A stretch of 64,000 bases of DNA from Amycolatopsis sp. cg9 (GCF_041346945.1 NZ_CP166850.1:7858501-7922500), one strand, 5' to 3'. Counted from the stretch's first letter, positions 17,654 to 26,729 are shown. Notes: generated by a model not told the origin, from the letters alone. Numbers and translations: made by a program.

Positions 17654-19069
17654 ATGACCCGCGCTTCACCCGCGACGGGCGACGTCCCCGCGGCCGTGTC
17701 GGCCGACGATCCGCTCATGCCGCACATCGACGGAGAAACCAGCGACCTCCGCATCGCCCGGGGCCGCGCCGCCCGCACCGCCGTCCCGCTTCCGGCGCAC
17801 GCCGACTTCCCCGGCCCCGCCCGGCGGACCGATCCCTTCGCGCTGCTGGCCGGGCAGGACGCCGGCCGGGTGCCGGAACTGCTGCCGGTCCGCTACGGGC
17901 GGATGGCCGCTTCCCCGCTCGCCTACTTCCACGGCGCCGCCCTGCCCGCGGCCGCCGACCTCGCCACGACGCCGCGCACCGGCCTCGTCGTCCAGGCCTG
18001 CGGTGACGCGCACCTGGGCAACTTCGGGCTGTTCGCGACCGACGACCACCGGCTGACCTTCGACCTGGTCGACTTCGACGAGACCCTGCCCGCGCCGTGG
18101 GAATGGGACGTCAAGCGGCTGGCCGCGAGCGTCGAGGTGGCCGCGCGGGAGGACGGCCACGCGCCCGCCCAGCGCCGTCGCGCGGTGCTGGGCGCGGTCG
18201 AGTCCTACCGCCAGGCGATGCACGACTTCGCGCGCCGGACGCCGCAGCAGATCCGCGCGGCCCTCGCCGACGCCGGTGCGCTGCGCACGATCGCCCTGCA
18301 CCGCGCGGGAACGGCGGGTCGGCGCCGGTTCACCGAGGTCCGGGCCGGGCGGCTGCGGTTCGCGGCGAGCCCGCCCGCGGTCGTCCCGGCCGGCCGGCTC
18401 GCGGGCGACGGCGACCCGGTGACGCTGGAGGAGCGGCTCGGTGTCGTACTGGCGCGCTACCGGCGCAGCCTCGGTCCCGCGCCGCGGGCCCGGCTGGACC
18501 GCTACCGGCTGGCCGACGCGGCCCGCAAGGTCGTGGGTGTCGGCAGCGTGGGGACGCGGTGCTGGCTGCTGCTGCTCGTCGGGCCGGGCACCGAAGCCCC
18601 GCTGATCCTGCAGGTGAAGGAGGCGGGACCGTCGGTGCTGCAGGGGTACACCGGGGGCGCGGTCCGCGGCGAGCCGGGCCGGCGGGTGGTCACCGGGCAG
18701 CGGCTACTGCAGGCGGTCGGCGACGGGTTCCTCGGCTGGGCCCGCAGCAGCGGGTTCGACGGGTGCTCGCGGGAGTTCTACGTCCGGCGGCCGCGCGAGG
18801 TCCGGGGCGCCGCGGAGGGCGCGGCGATGACGCCGAACGTGCTGCGGGCCCGGTCCCGGCTGTGCGGGTGGACGCTGGCCAGGGCGCACGCCCGCACCGG
18901 TGATCCGCTCGCGATCGCCGCCTACCTCGGGTCCGGCCCGGCGTTCGCCGAAGCCGTCCGGGAGTTCGCGGTGGCCTGCGCCGACCAGAACGAACGCGAC
19001 CACACCGCGCTGCGCGAGGCGATCCGCGGCGGGCACGTCGCGGCGGCCGGGATCACCTCGGCCGGGTGA
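17654..19069 (+). CDS. DUF2252 domain-containing protein (kinase-like fold)
   Basis: A 471-residue DUF2252 protein. The motifs ACGDAHLGNFG (HxDxHxxN-like) and FDLVDFDET (DFD) are the catalytic and metal-binding loops of the protein-kinase/aminoglycoside-phosphotransferase fold, so a small-molecule or protein kinase role is plausible but unproven. A conserved QVKEAGPSVL strand lies in the second half, where a nucleotide-binding Lys could be. Two starts are possible, 17654 and 17717 (MPHIDGE); neither has a strong ribosome site, and family alignments begin after both (IARGRAAR). Confidence 0.82.
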   Translation: MTRASPATGDVPAAVSADDPLMPHIDGETSDLRIARGRAARTAVPLPAHADFPGPARRTDPFALLAGQDAGRVPELLPVRYGRMAASPLAYFHGAALPAAADLATTPRTGLVVQACGDAHLGNFGLFATDDHRLTFDLVDFDETLPAPWEWDVKRLAASVEVAAREDGHAPAQRRRAVLGAVESYRQAMHDFARRTPQQIRAALADAGALRTIALHRAGTAGRRRFTEVRAGRLRFAASPPAVVPAGRLAGDGDPVTLEERLGVVLARYRRSLGPAPRARLDRYRLADAARKVVGVGSVGTRCWLLLLVGPGTEAPLILQVKEAGPSVLQGYTGGAVRGEPGRRVVTGQRLLQAVGDGFLGWARSSGFDGCSREFYVRRPREVRGAAEGAAMTPNVLRARSRLCGWTLARAHARTGDPLAIAAYLGSGPAFAEAVREFAVACADQNERDHTALREAIRGGHVAAAGITSAG

Positions 19070-19355
19070 GGTGCCTTCGCGAATGCGGCCGGCGCATTCC
19101 GGGAATGCCGTCGGGCAGTTCCCGGACGCGGTGCACGGAGTCCACTCGCATGCCGAGCGCTTCGAGCTTCCGCACGATCCCCGGAATGCTGCACTGGTCG
19201 GCCACCGTGCCGAACACGATGGTGTCCGGCGGAACCGGGACGACGAGCATTCCCCGGCAATCGCCGACGACTTCGCCCGCCCGCTCGGGAATGCGCCCGT
19301 TACCCCGGAAGACGTAATTCGCTCCGGCCTGCGGACCACCCGGTGCCGGGCTCAC
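19053..19355 (-). CDS. Hypothetical small protein
   Basis: About 100 residues starting at GTG 19355. Protein-like segments include GMLVVPVPPDTIVFGTVAD and IVRKLEALGMRVDSVHRVREL, suggesting a small alpha/beta domain; no family recognised. Its GTG overlaps the TGA of the upstream membrane-protein gene in a 4-nt GTGA, a hallmark of translational coupling and the main reason to trust it. The last 17 bp overlap the convergent DUF2252 gene. Confidence 0.6.
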   Translation of the reverse strand: MSPAPGGPQAGANYVFRGNGRIPERAGEVVGDCRGMLVVPVPPDTIVFGTVADQCSIPGIVRKLEALGMRVDSVHRVRELPDGIPGMRRPHSRRHLTRPR

Positions 19356-19627
19356 CGGCTCCGCCGCCCCGCCACGAACCACGCCCCGGCGATCACGACC
19401 GCGTCGAGCACCACCACGGCCGCGGTCCAGGTGTGCGGCGGCAGGAGCACGAGCCTCGCGACCAGGTCGATCGCGGCGCGCAGGCCGAGGCGCACCGACG
19501 TCGCGGACGCGCACGCCGCGACGAGGAACACGACCGACAGCAGCGCGGCCTCGATGCCGAACCGGCCGGTGCGCAGCACGGCCAGCAGCACGAGTTCGCC
19601 GGGGCCGATCCACGAGAACCGCGTCAC
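19352..19627 (-). CDS. Hypothetical three-helix membrane protein
   Basis: About 91 residues from GTG 19627. Three hydrophobic stretches are visible (GELVLLAVLRTGRF, IEAALLSVVFLVAACASA, TWTAAVVVLDAVVIAGAW). No family recognised. A longer frame reaches 19783, but it would overlap the start of the divergent LAL gene and its extra residues are basic and low-complexity, so the GTG at 19627 is preferred. It is coupled to the gene at 19053-19355 by a GTGA overlap. Confidence 0.6.
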   Translation of the reverse strand: MTRFSWIGPGELVLLAVLRTGRFGIEAALLSVVFLVAACASATSVRLGLRAAIDLVARLVLLPPHTWTAAVVVLDAVVIAGAWFVAGRRSR

Positions 19628-19768
19628 GGTGAATGCCCGTGCCGCCCGATCACCGTTTGTCCGGGGTTTCCCGGAATCCGCTCGATCTTTCACGCGCCAT
19701 ACGATTCTGTGCTCGCCGGGCGGTTTCCTCGCCCGCAGCGGATGAGCCCGCCGACCAGGAGGCCGTAG

Positions 19769-22429
19769 ATGCCGGATCACCACGAGCGCCCGCCGCGAAG
19801 ACGGGTGCCGAAAACCAGGGTCACCATCCCGGCGCCGCCGGGCGACCTCATTTCCCGGCCCCGGTTGCGCGCCGTTCTCGACGAGCCGGGTGACGCGGCG
19901 CTGGTGTTCGTCGGGGCCCCGGCCGGGTTCGGCAAGACCGTGCTGCTCGCCGACTGGGCCGGTCGCCGCCGGGACGCGGTCGCGTGGGTGTCGGCCGACG
20001 CCGACGACAACGACGAACGGGTCTTCTGGTCCGCGGTGCTCGAATCCCTCGGCGGCTGCGTCCGGATCCCGGACGGCAACCCGCTGCGGCGGCTGGCGGT
20101 GCCGGACTCACCCGGCACGGACCTGGCGTTCCTCGCTCAGGTCGCCGACGCCTTCGACGCGTTGCCCGAGCCGGTTCTGCTCGTGCTGGACGGCGTCCAG
20201 GAGATCACCGCGCCCGGTACCTGGCTCGGGCTGCAGGCGCTGGTCCGGCACCAGCCGCGGGGCCTGCGCCTGGTGGTGTCGAGCCGGCGGGAGCCGGCGT
20301 TGCCGCTGGTGCGGGCCCGGCTGGCCGACGGGCTCGTCGAGGTGGGCACGTCGCAATTGCGGTTCTCCGACGAAGAGGCGCGGGCGTTCCTCGACGCGAC
20401 CGGGGCGCCGATCCCGAACGAGCAGGCCGGGCTGCTCGTCGCCCGCGCCGGCGGCTGGCCGGCCGGGCTGCGCCTGGCGGCCGCGTCGGCGGCCCGGCAC
20501 GGGAGCCTGCGCGACTTCTTCGCCGGCCGCGAACGGGCGGTGCTGGACTACCTGACCGACGAGGTGCTCGCCCCGCTGAGCCGCGGCCAGCAGGACCTGC
20601 TGCGGGCCATCAGCATCTGCGACGACGTCCCGGCCGGGCTGGCCGCCGCGCTCAGCGGCCTGCCGGAGGCCGAAGCGGTGCTGCGCGAGCTCGGCGAACC
20701 GGCCGTCCAGGTGGTCCGGACCACCGGGACGCCGCCGCGGCACCGGCTGCCGCCGCTGCTGCGGACCTACCTGCGGGCCGAGCTGCAGCGGCGGGCGCCC
20801 GACCTGACCCGGGCCCGGCACGCCGCCGCCGCGCGCTGGTTCGCCGAGCACGACCGGCCCGCGGCCGCGCTGCTGCACAGCGTCCGCTCGGGCCAGGCCG
20901 CCCGCGTCGGGGAACTCGTGCGGCGGCACGCGGTGACGCTGTTCCTGGCCGGCGAGCACTCCGTGCTGCGGCTGGCGCTTGCGGTGCTCGACGACCACCG
21001 CGCCCCCGCCGATCCGCTGACGGCCCTGGTCTCCACCGCGTTGTGCCTGGAGGAAGGCGAGACGTCGGCGGCCGGGCTGCGGCTGGCCCGCGCGGAGGCG
21101 GCGTGGCCGGAGCAGCCGGCCGCGGAGCTGACCGTGCTGCGGCAGCTGGCCCACGCCCGGCTCTCGCAGCTCGACCACCACCCGGTCCAGGCGCTGCGCG
21201 CGGCCGCGCAGGTCGACGCGGACCTGGCCGCGGGCACCGAGCTCGGTGGCCTCGCCGCCCTGCACCACGCCGGCGTCCTCATCGCCCGCCACGACCGCGG
21301 CCCGGCCCGCGAGACCCTGGTGCGGGTCCTCGGCACCGCGGAAGCGCACGACCAGGACTTCATGGTCACCCAGTGCCTCACCACTCTCGGCGGGCTCGCC
21401 TGCCGCGACGGCGACTACCGGGTGATGGAAACCCTGGCCCGCCGGGTCGTGGCCCGCCACGACGGCCGCGATGCGCACCGCTCGCTCGAAGGCGCTCAGG
21501 TGTGCGCGCTGCTCGCCTACGGCAGCCTGCTGCGCGGCGAAGCGGGCGAGTGCGTCGAGCAGGCCAAGCGGATCGGGCGGCTGCTCGGCGACGCGCCCGC
21601 ACGGGCGGCCCGCAACCTCCGCCTGTTCGCCGAAACGCTGCGCGGGGCCGCGGAGTTCGAGCTCGGGGCCTGGCACGCGGGACTGCGCCGGATGCGCCGG
21701 GCCCGCACGCACCTGGGGACCGGGCGCGGCTGCCCGCCCGAGCACGCCGCCCTGTGCGCGGTGCTGGAGCACCGGGCCGCGCTCCGGCTCGGCGCGGCCG
21801 GTCAGGCCAGGGAAACCGTCCACTGGGCACAGCCGGTGCTGGCCCAGGCGGGGGAACTGCGGCTGATGCGGGCGCGCACGCAGCTGCGGCTGGGCCGGCA
21901 GGGCGCGGCCAGTTCCGTGCTGCGCGCGCTGGCGGCGGACGAGGCGCCGATGCTGCTGCCGTGGGCGGCGATCGAGGCGTCGCTGGTCGGGGTGCAGGCC
22001 GCGCTGGCGGCCGGGGCGCCGGAGCGGGCGGTGCGGCTGCTCGACCACGCGTTGCGCGCGGCCGAGCCCGCCGACGTCCGGTTCCCGTTCGTCTTCGCGC
22101 CGGCCGAAGTGGCCGGTTTCCTCACTTCGCGGCTGGGCAGCCTGGGTACCGGCGAGCGGTTCGCCGGTCAGGTCGTCGCGTTGCGCCGCCGGCTGCGCAC
22201 CCCGCCGATGCCGGCGCCGCTGACCGACCGCGAACGCAGCGTGCTGCGGCTGCTGCCGACCCAGCGGTCGATCGACGAGATCGCGCAGGACCTGACGGTT
22301 TCGCCGAACACCGTCAAGACGCACGTGCGCGGGATCTACGCGAAGCTCGCCGTCCGCAGCCGGCGCGACGCGGTGGAGATCGCCCTGCGGCGCGGTCTGC
22401 TCGACGCCGAGGTCACCGATTTCAGGTGA
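19769..22429 (+). CDS. LuxR-family AAA+ regulator (LAL type), second copy
   Basis: An 886-residue STAND/MalT-like regulator. It has Walker A APAGFGKTV (about residues 49-57), a Walker B-like LLVLDGVQE, a helical-repeat midsection, and a C-terminal LuxR HTH (LTDRERSVLRLLPTQRSIDEIAQDL, then TVKTHVRGIYAKLAV). The HTH and the region before it closely resemble the gene at 13703, so the two are paralogues. Nearby targets could be the SHOCT/potassium-channel pair downstream and the small membrane gene upstream. A strong hairpin follows its stop. An ATG start with AGGAGG just upstream fits. Confidence 0.9.
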   Translation: MPDHHERPPRRRVPKTRVTIPAPPGDLISRPRLRAVLDEPGDAALVFVGAPAGFGKTVLLADWAGRRRDAVAWVSADADDNDERVFWSAVLESLGGCVRIPDGNPLRRLAVPDSPGTDLAFLAQVADAFDALPEPVLLVLDGVQEITAPGTWLGLQALVRHQPRGLRLVVSSRREPALPLVRARLADGLVEVGTSQLRFSDEEARAFLDATGAPIPNEQAGLLVARAGGWPAGLRLAAASAARHGSLRDFFAGRERAVLDYLTDEVLAPLSRGQQDLLRAISICDDVPAGLAAALSGLPEAEAVLRELGEPAVQVVRTTGTPPRHRLPPLLRTYLRAELQRRAPDLTRARHAAAARWFAEHDRPAAALLHSVRSGQAARVGELVRRHAVTLFLAGEHSVLRLALAVLDDHRAPADPLTALVSTALCLEEGETSAAGLRLARAEAAWPEQPAAELTVLRQLAHARLSQLDHHPVQALRAAAQVDADLAAGTELGGLAALHHAGVLIARHDRGPARETLVRVLGTAEAHDQDFMVTQCLTTLGGLACRDGDYRVMETLARRVVARHDGRDAHRSLEGAQVCALLAYGSLLRGEAGECVEQAKRIGRLLGDAPARAARNLRLFAETLRGAAEFELGAWHAGLRRMRRARTHLGTGRGCPPEHAALCAVLEHRAALRLGAAGQARETVHWAQPVLAQAGELRLMRARTQLRLGRQGAASSVLRALAADEAPMLLPWAAIEASLVGVQAALAAGAPERAVRLLDHALRAAEPADVRFPFVFAPAEVAGFLTSRLGSLGTGERFAGQVVALRRRLRTPPMPAPLTDRERSVLRLLPTQRSIDEIAQDLTVSPNTVKTHVRGIYAKLAVRSRRDAVEIALRRGLLDAEVTDFR

Positions 22430-22440
22430 GGCGGGGCCGC

Positions 22441-22475
22441 CCGGGATCGGGTCGGGTGAGGCGACCCGATCCCGG
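22441..22475 (+). terminator. Hairpin between the second LAL gene and the SHOCT gene
   Basis: CCGGGATCGGGTC (22441-22453) and GACCCGATCCCGG (22463-22475) form a perfect 13-bp stem with a 9-nt loop, 12 nt after the LAL stop and 15 nt before the next ATG. It is most likely a terminator or attenuator limiting read-through into the SHOCT/channel pair. Confidence 0.7.
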
Positions 22476-22489
22476 TGTGAGGAGACCCC

Positions 22490-22846
22490 ATGGACTACCC
22501 GTTCCTCGAGCTGATGTGGACGATGCTGGTGTTCTTCTGCTGGATCGCGTGGTTCTGGCTGCTGTTCGTCGTCCTGGGCGACCTGTACCGCCGGAGCGAC
22601 GTGTCCGGCTGGGCGAAAACCGGGTGGACGGTGCTGGTGATCGTGCTGCCGTTCCTCGGGATCCTGCTCTACCTGATCACCAGCGGCCGCGGCATGGCCG
22701 CGCGCCGGGAGGCCCGCGAACTCGCCGTGCCGCCCCGGCTCGACACCGGCGCGACGCAGATCGCCGAAGCCCGGCGGCTGCTGGACGCGGGGATCATCGA
22801 CGACGCCGAGTACCGCGTCCTCAAGCGGAAGGCCCTCGCGCCGTGA
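22490..22846 (+). CDS. PLDc_N/SHOCT domain membrane protein
   Basis: A 118-residue protein. Two helices (about 8-32 and 44-64) match the phospholipase D N-terminal-like (PLDc_N) hairpin. The C-terminus (IAEARRLLDAGIIDDAEYRVLKRKAL) is a SHOCT domain, a short oligomerisation motif. Such proteins are common and uncharacterised. Its TGA overlaps the GTG of the potassium-channel gene (GTGA), so the two are translationally coupled. Confidence 0.85.
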   Translation: MDYPFLELMWTMLVFFCWIAWFWLLFVVLGDLYRRSDVSGWAKTGWTVLVIVLPFLGILLYLITSGRGMAARREARELAVPPRLDTGATQIAEARRLLDAGIIDDAEYRVLKRKALAP

Positions 22847-23700
22847 GCCGGTGGCCCGTGCGGCCGCTGCTGACCGTCACGGCGCTGCTGTGCGTGTACT
22901 ACCTGCTCCCGGTGGACCAGGGGCTGCACGCCTGGACCGCGGTCGCGTTCGCGCTCGGCCTCGCCGTGGTGGCCCTGCTGGTCGTCGGCGAAGTGCGGCT
23001 GATCCTGCGCTCGCCGTTCCCCGGCCGGCAGGGCCTGCAGGCCCTTGCGCTGATCGTGCCGCTGTTCCTGCTGTTGTTCGCCGACGTCTACTACGCGCTC
23101 GGCCACGACCGGCCCGGTTCGTTCGACGTGGCGCTGACCCGCACCGACGCGCTGTACTTCACCGTCACGGTGTTCGCCACCGTGGGGTTCGGGGACATCG
23201 CCCCGGTGTCGGCGGCGGCGCGGGTGCTGGTGACCGTCCAGATGACCGGGGACCTGGTGGTGCTCGGCGTCGCGCTGCGGGTGATCGCGGCCGCGGTGCG
23301 GCACCGGAGTTCGTCCGCTCCGGCCGGGTCAGCGCGGCCGCTCCTGCCGTGGCAGCAGCAGGGCGGCGATCAGCCCGGCCGCGGCGGCTCCGGCGAGGGT
23401 GGTGAGGGCGAGGGCGAAGGTGGCGCCGGCGAGCACGGCGCCCGCCAGCGCCGTCCCCACCGAAGAGCCCAGGTTGGACACACTGCGCGAGACCCCCGAA
23501 ACGTCGCCCTGGGCCGAGTCCGGGCTGCGGGACTGCACCAGGTTCACCGACGCCGTCAGCATGATCCCGACCCCGGCGCCGAGCAGGAACAGCCCGGGCA
23601 CGGCGCTCGCCACGCCCGAGTCGGCCCGCACCAGCAGGAGCAGCAGCGCCAGCCCGGCGATGGTGAGGGCGAACCCGCCGCGGATCAGCCGGCGTGGTGA
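22843..23700 (+). CDS. Potassium channel family protein with an overlong frame
   Basis: A 285-residue frame. The first about 160 residues hold four helices and a pore loop with the selectivity filter TVGFGD (near residue 108) between FTVTVFA and the final helix ARVLVTVQMTGDLVVLGVALRVIAAAV, as in two-pore-helix potassium channels. After AVRHRSSSAPAG the frame continues about 120 residues without a stop, directly antisense to the MFS gene. That tail (QQQGGDQPGRGGSGEGGEGEGEGG and on) has the composition of an antisense shadow. The functional channel is therefore probably residues 1-160, with the original stop lost, or the tail is tolerated. Confidence 0.75.
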   Translation: MSRWPVRPLLTVTALLCVYYLLPVDQGLHAWTAVAFALGLAVVALLVVGEVRLILRSPFPGRQGLQALALIVPLFLLLFADVYYALGHDRPGSFDVALTRTDALYFTVTVFATVGFGDIAPVSAAARVLVTVQMTGDLVVLGVALRVIAAAVRHRSSSAPAGSARPLLPWQQQGGDQPGRGGSGEGGEGEGEGGAGEHGARQRRPHRRAQVGHTARDPRNVALGRVRAAGLHQVHRRRQHDPDPGAEQEQPGHGARHARVGPHQQEQQRQPGDGEGEPAADQPAW

Positions 23701-24648
23701 GTGCCGCCGGGCCAGCCGCCCCGCGGCCGCCGACGCGCCGAGGATGCCGGCGGTCGCGGGGGTCAGCATCAGCCCGGTTTCGATGGCGTCGTACCCGCGG
23801 ACCTGTTGCAGGTACACGGCGATCACGAAGAAGGCGCCCTGCAGGACGAGCCACTGGACGTGCTGGGTGAGCAGCCCGAGGTTCGTGACGCGGTCGCGGA
23901 AGAGCGCGGACGGCACGAGCGGCTCCCGGCCCGCGCGTTCGCGGGCGCGGACGTGCTTGAAGAAAGCGACCAGGACGCCGGCTCCGGCGACGATGAGCAC
24001 CCAGCCGCCGGAGCCGGCCCGCAGGATCCCCGAGACGACGAAGAACAGGCCGGCCGCGGAGAGGAGCGCGCCCGCGACGTCGAACGGTTTCCGCTCGCGC
24101 TCGCCGGCCGGCTCGGTGATCCGCGGCGTCGCCACGAGGATCACCGCGACGAGGAGGACCTGCAGGAGGAACGAGGCGCGCCAGCCGGCCCACGTCGTGA
24201 TCAGGCCGCCGATCAGCGGTCCCGCGGCGGCGCCGAGCGCGCCCGCGCCGCTGACGACGCCGAACCGGCGGGCGCGCGTGCCGGTGTCGGGGCTGGTGAC
24301 GGTGACCAGGATGTAGATCGGCGGGATCAGCAGGGCCGAACCGATCCCCTCCAGCAGCGAGTACCCGAAGATCAGCAGGCCGGGCCCGGGCGCGGCCGAC
24401 GCCAGCAGCGCGCCCGCGCCGTAGACGACCAGGCCGATGGCGAAGCAGCGCTTGCGGCCGAGCACGTCGGTGAGCTTGCTGCCCGGCACCATCAGCGACG
24501 CCATGGTCAGGGTGAACAGCGTGATCGCCGTCTGGACGCCGAGCACGGTCGTGCCGAGGTCGGCGGCGATCGCGCTGACGGCGACGGTCATCGTCGTCGC
24601 GGCGTAGCTCGCGACGAACTGGGCGAGGGCCAGGGGGAACACGGTCAT
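23329..24648 (-). CDS. MFS transporter, drug/H+ antiporter type (EmrB/QacA-like)
   Basis: A 439-residue multi-helix exporter. Motif A-like GSKLTDVLGRKRCF follows helix 2, and motif C-like GAAAGPLIGGLITTWAGWR marks drug-proton antiporters. Typical role: efflux of toxic compounds or own metabolites. The ATG at 24648 was chosen over the 20-codon extension because the first helix begins immediately. The 3' third is overlapped by the potassium-channel frame on the other strand. Its start is 137 bp from the divergent GH15 gene. Confidence 0.88.
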   Translation of the reverse strand: MTVFPLALAQFVASYAATTMTVAVSAIAADLGTTVLGVQTAITLFTLTMASLMVPGSKLTDVLGRKRCFAIGLVVYGAGALLASAAPGPGLLIFGYSLLEGIGSALLIPPIYILVTVTSPDTGTRARRFGVVSGAGALGAAAGPLIGGLITTWAGWRASFLLQVLLVAVILVATPRITEPAGERERKPFDVAGALLSAAGLFFVVSGILRAGSGGWVLIVAGAGVLVAFFKHVRARERAGREPLVPSALFRDRVTNLGLLTQHVQWLVLQGAFFVIAVYLQQVRGYDAIETGLMLTPATAGILGASAAAGRLARRHSPRRLIRGGFALTIAGLALLLLLVRADSGVASAVPGLFLLGAGVGIMLTASVNLVQSRSPDSAQGDVSGVSRSVSNLGSSVGTALAGAVLAGATFALALTTLAGAAAAGLIAALLLPRQERPR

Positions 24649-24785
24649 CGGCGGGCCTTCCGATCGGGTGGCGCACACGCTGCCGCCGGGACCGGCGGGG
24701 CACCTCACCCGGCAGGGATGAGGCAGCCGGCCCCCGCACCGGCGACGGTGCTGGACGACCGCATCCGCGTGGCCGAGGAGGAACC

Positions 24786-26642
24786 GTGACCGAAACCGCG
24801 ATCGCCGACCACGGGCTGATCGGTGACCTGCAGACCGCCGCGCTGGTGACCACCGACGGGTCGGTCGACTGGTTCTGCTGCCCCCGCTTCGACTCGCCGT
24901 CGGTGTTCGGCGCGCTGCTGGACGACGAGCGCGGCGGCCGGTTCCGCATCCGCCCGGCCGGGCCGCACACGACGAGCCAGGCGTACTACCCGGACACCGC
25001 GGTGCTGATCACGCGGTTCAGCGGCCCGGACGGGATCGGCGAGGTGGTCGACTTCATGCCCCCGCGCGGCACCCGCCCGGCCGCGAACCACCGGATCGCC
25101 CGGCTGGTGCGCTGCGTCCGCGGCCGGATCGCGTTCGAGGTGCTGGTCGCGCCGCGCTTCGACTACGGCCGCCGTCCGCACCAGGCGATGCTCGCCGGCA
25201 GCGGCGCGGTGTTCGTCGCGCGGGAGATGTCGCTGGTGCTGCACGCGGTCCGCGAACCCGGCGACGAGCACCTGGCCGACGCGCGCGTCGAGGACGGCGA
25301 CGTCCGGGCGCGGCTGGAGCTGGCGGCGGGGCAGGTCCGCGGGCTCGTGCTGGAGACCGACGCCACCGAGCCGCCGCGGGAGATCCGCCTGGCGGAGTTC
25401 ACCGAACTGTTCGATTCCACGGTGTCCTGGTGGCGCGCGTGGCTGGCCCGCTCCACCTACCGCGGGCGCTGGCGGGAGATGGTGGGCCGCTCGGCGATCA
25501 CGCTGAAGCTGCTGACGTACGCGCCGAGCGGCGGGCTGGTCGCGGCGCCGACGCTGGGCCTGCCGGAGGAGATCGGCGGCGAGCGGAACTGGGACTACCG
25601 CTACACGTGGGTGCGCGACGCGTCGTTCTCGGTGTCGGCGCTGCTGGCGCTCGGGTTCACCGAGGAGGCCGCGTGCTTCGGCGGGTGGCTGGGCGACCGG
25701 ATCCGGGAAGGCCTGCCGCTGTCAGGCGATCCGGGTGGCGGGTCCGCCGGGCAGCACTGGGGCGCGGCGGGCCCGCTGTCGGTGCTGTACCGCGTGGACG
25801 GTTCGGTGGACCTGCAGGAGGAAAGCCTGGCGCACTGGTCGGGCTACCGCGGCTCGCGCCCGGTCCGGATCGGCAACGACGCGGCAGGCCAGCTGCAGCT
25901 GGACATCTACGGCGAGGCGCTGGACAGCGTGTTCACCGCCGACCGCGCGGGCTTCGGCATCCCCCACCGCGGCTGGACGGCCCTCCGGGCGGCGCTGGAC
26001 TGGCTGGGCGAGCACTGGGACCAGCCCGAGGAGGGCATCTGGGAGACCCGCGGCGACCGCAAGTGCTTCACCTACGGCCGCCTGATGAGCTGGGTGGCGT
26101 TCGACCGCGGCATCCGCCTGGCGAGCACCCACGGCCGCCCGGCCCCGGTGGAGGACTGGACCTGGCAGCGAGACAGCATCTACGACCAGGTCCTCAACCG
26201 CGGCTGGCACCGCACGCGGCACGCGTTCGTCCAGCACTACACCGGCGACGAACTGGACGCGGCCCTGCTGCGGATGCCCCGGACGGGTTTCCTCCCGCCC
26301 CGCGACCCGCTGTGGCTGTCCACACTGGACGCGATCGGCGCGGACCTGGTGACCGACAGCCTGGTCCACCGCTACGACCCGGCGGCGGCCCCGGACGGTC
26401 TGGCGGGCTCGGAGGGCACGTTTTCGTTGTGCAGCTTCGCCTACGTCGACGCACTGGCCCGCGCGGGCCGGCTGGAGCAGGCACGGGCGGCGTTCGAGAA
26501 GATGCTGACGTACGCGAACCACGTCGGCCTGTACGCGGAGGAGATTTCGGCGTTCGGTGAGCAGCTGGGCAATTTCCCGCAGGCGTTCACGCACCTGGCG
26601 CTGATCGACGCCGCGGTGACCCTCGATGCCGCACTGGGGTGA
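24786..26642 (+). CDS. Glycoside hydrolase family 15 (trehalase/glucoamylase type)
   Basis: A 618-residue cytoplasmic enzyme. The N-terminal beta-sandwich (IADHGLIGDLQTAALVTTDGSVDWFCCPRFDSPSVF) is the signature of actinobacterial GH15 trehalases. The (alpha/alpha)6 barrel begins near RNWDYRYTWVRDASF. The catalytic acids would be in the LYRVDG...EESLAHWSGYRGS-containing region and near EEISAFGEQLGNFPQAF. It hydrolyses alpha-glucosidic bonds, probably trehalose to glucose, which suits an osmotic/stress neighbourhood. Start ATG; no signal peptide. Confidence 0.9.
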   Translation: MTETAIADHGLIGDLQTAALVTTDGSVDWFCCPRFDSPSVFGALLDDERGGRFRIRPAGPHTTSQAYYPDTAVLITRFSGPDGIGEVVDFMPPRGTRPAANHRIARLVRCVRGRIAFEVLVAPRFDYGRRPHQAMLAGSGAVFVAREMSLVLHAVREPGDEHLADARVEDGDVRARLELAAGQVRGLVLETDATEPPREIRLAEFTELFDSTVSWWRAWLARSTYRGRWREMVGRSAITLKLLTYAPSGGLVAAPTLGLPEEIGGERNWDYRYTWVRDASFSVSALLALGFTEEAACFGGWLGDRIREGLPLSGDPGGGSAGQHWGAAGPLSVLYRVDGSVDLQEESLAHWSGYRGSRPVRIGNDAAGQLQLDIYGEALDSVFTADRAGFGIPHRGWTALRAALDWLGEHWDQPEEGIWETRGDRKCFTYGRLMSWVAFDRGIRLASTHGRPAPVEDWTWQRDSIYDQVLNRGWHRTRHAFVQHYTGDELDAALLRMPRTGFLPPRDPLWLSTLDAIGADLVTDSLVHRYDPAAAPDGLAGSEGTFSLCSFAYVDALARAGRLEQARAAFEKMLTYANHVGLYAEEISAFGEQLGNFPQAFTHLALIDAAVTLDAALG

Positions 26643-26703
26643 GAACCGAAATCGCGCCGAGACAAAAGCCCGTAACAAGCGACCGGCGGCCGGCGTCACC
26701 AGA

Positions 26704-26720
26704 CCCACGCGATTCGTGGG
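26704..26720. promoter_or_regulatory. Small inverted repeat before the orphan membrane gene
   Basis: CCCACG-CGATT-CGTGGG (26704-26720) is a perfect 6-bp inverted repeat ending where the ribosome site AGGGTG begins. It could be an operator or an RNA hairpin controlling access to the start at 26730. Confidence 0.35.
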
Positions 26721-26729
26721 AGGGTGAAG

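Noticed and set aside
19984..23700. 1238-codon plus-strand frame
   Set aside because: It is the second frame of the LAL gene joined to the real potassium-channel frame. Only the part from GTG 22843 has protein-like sequence.
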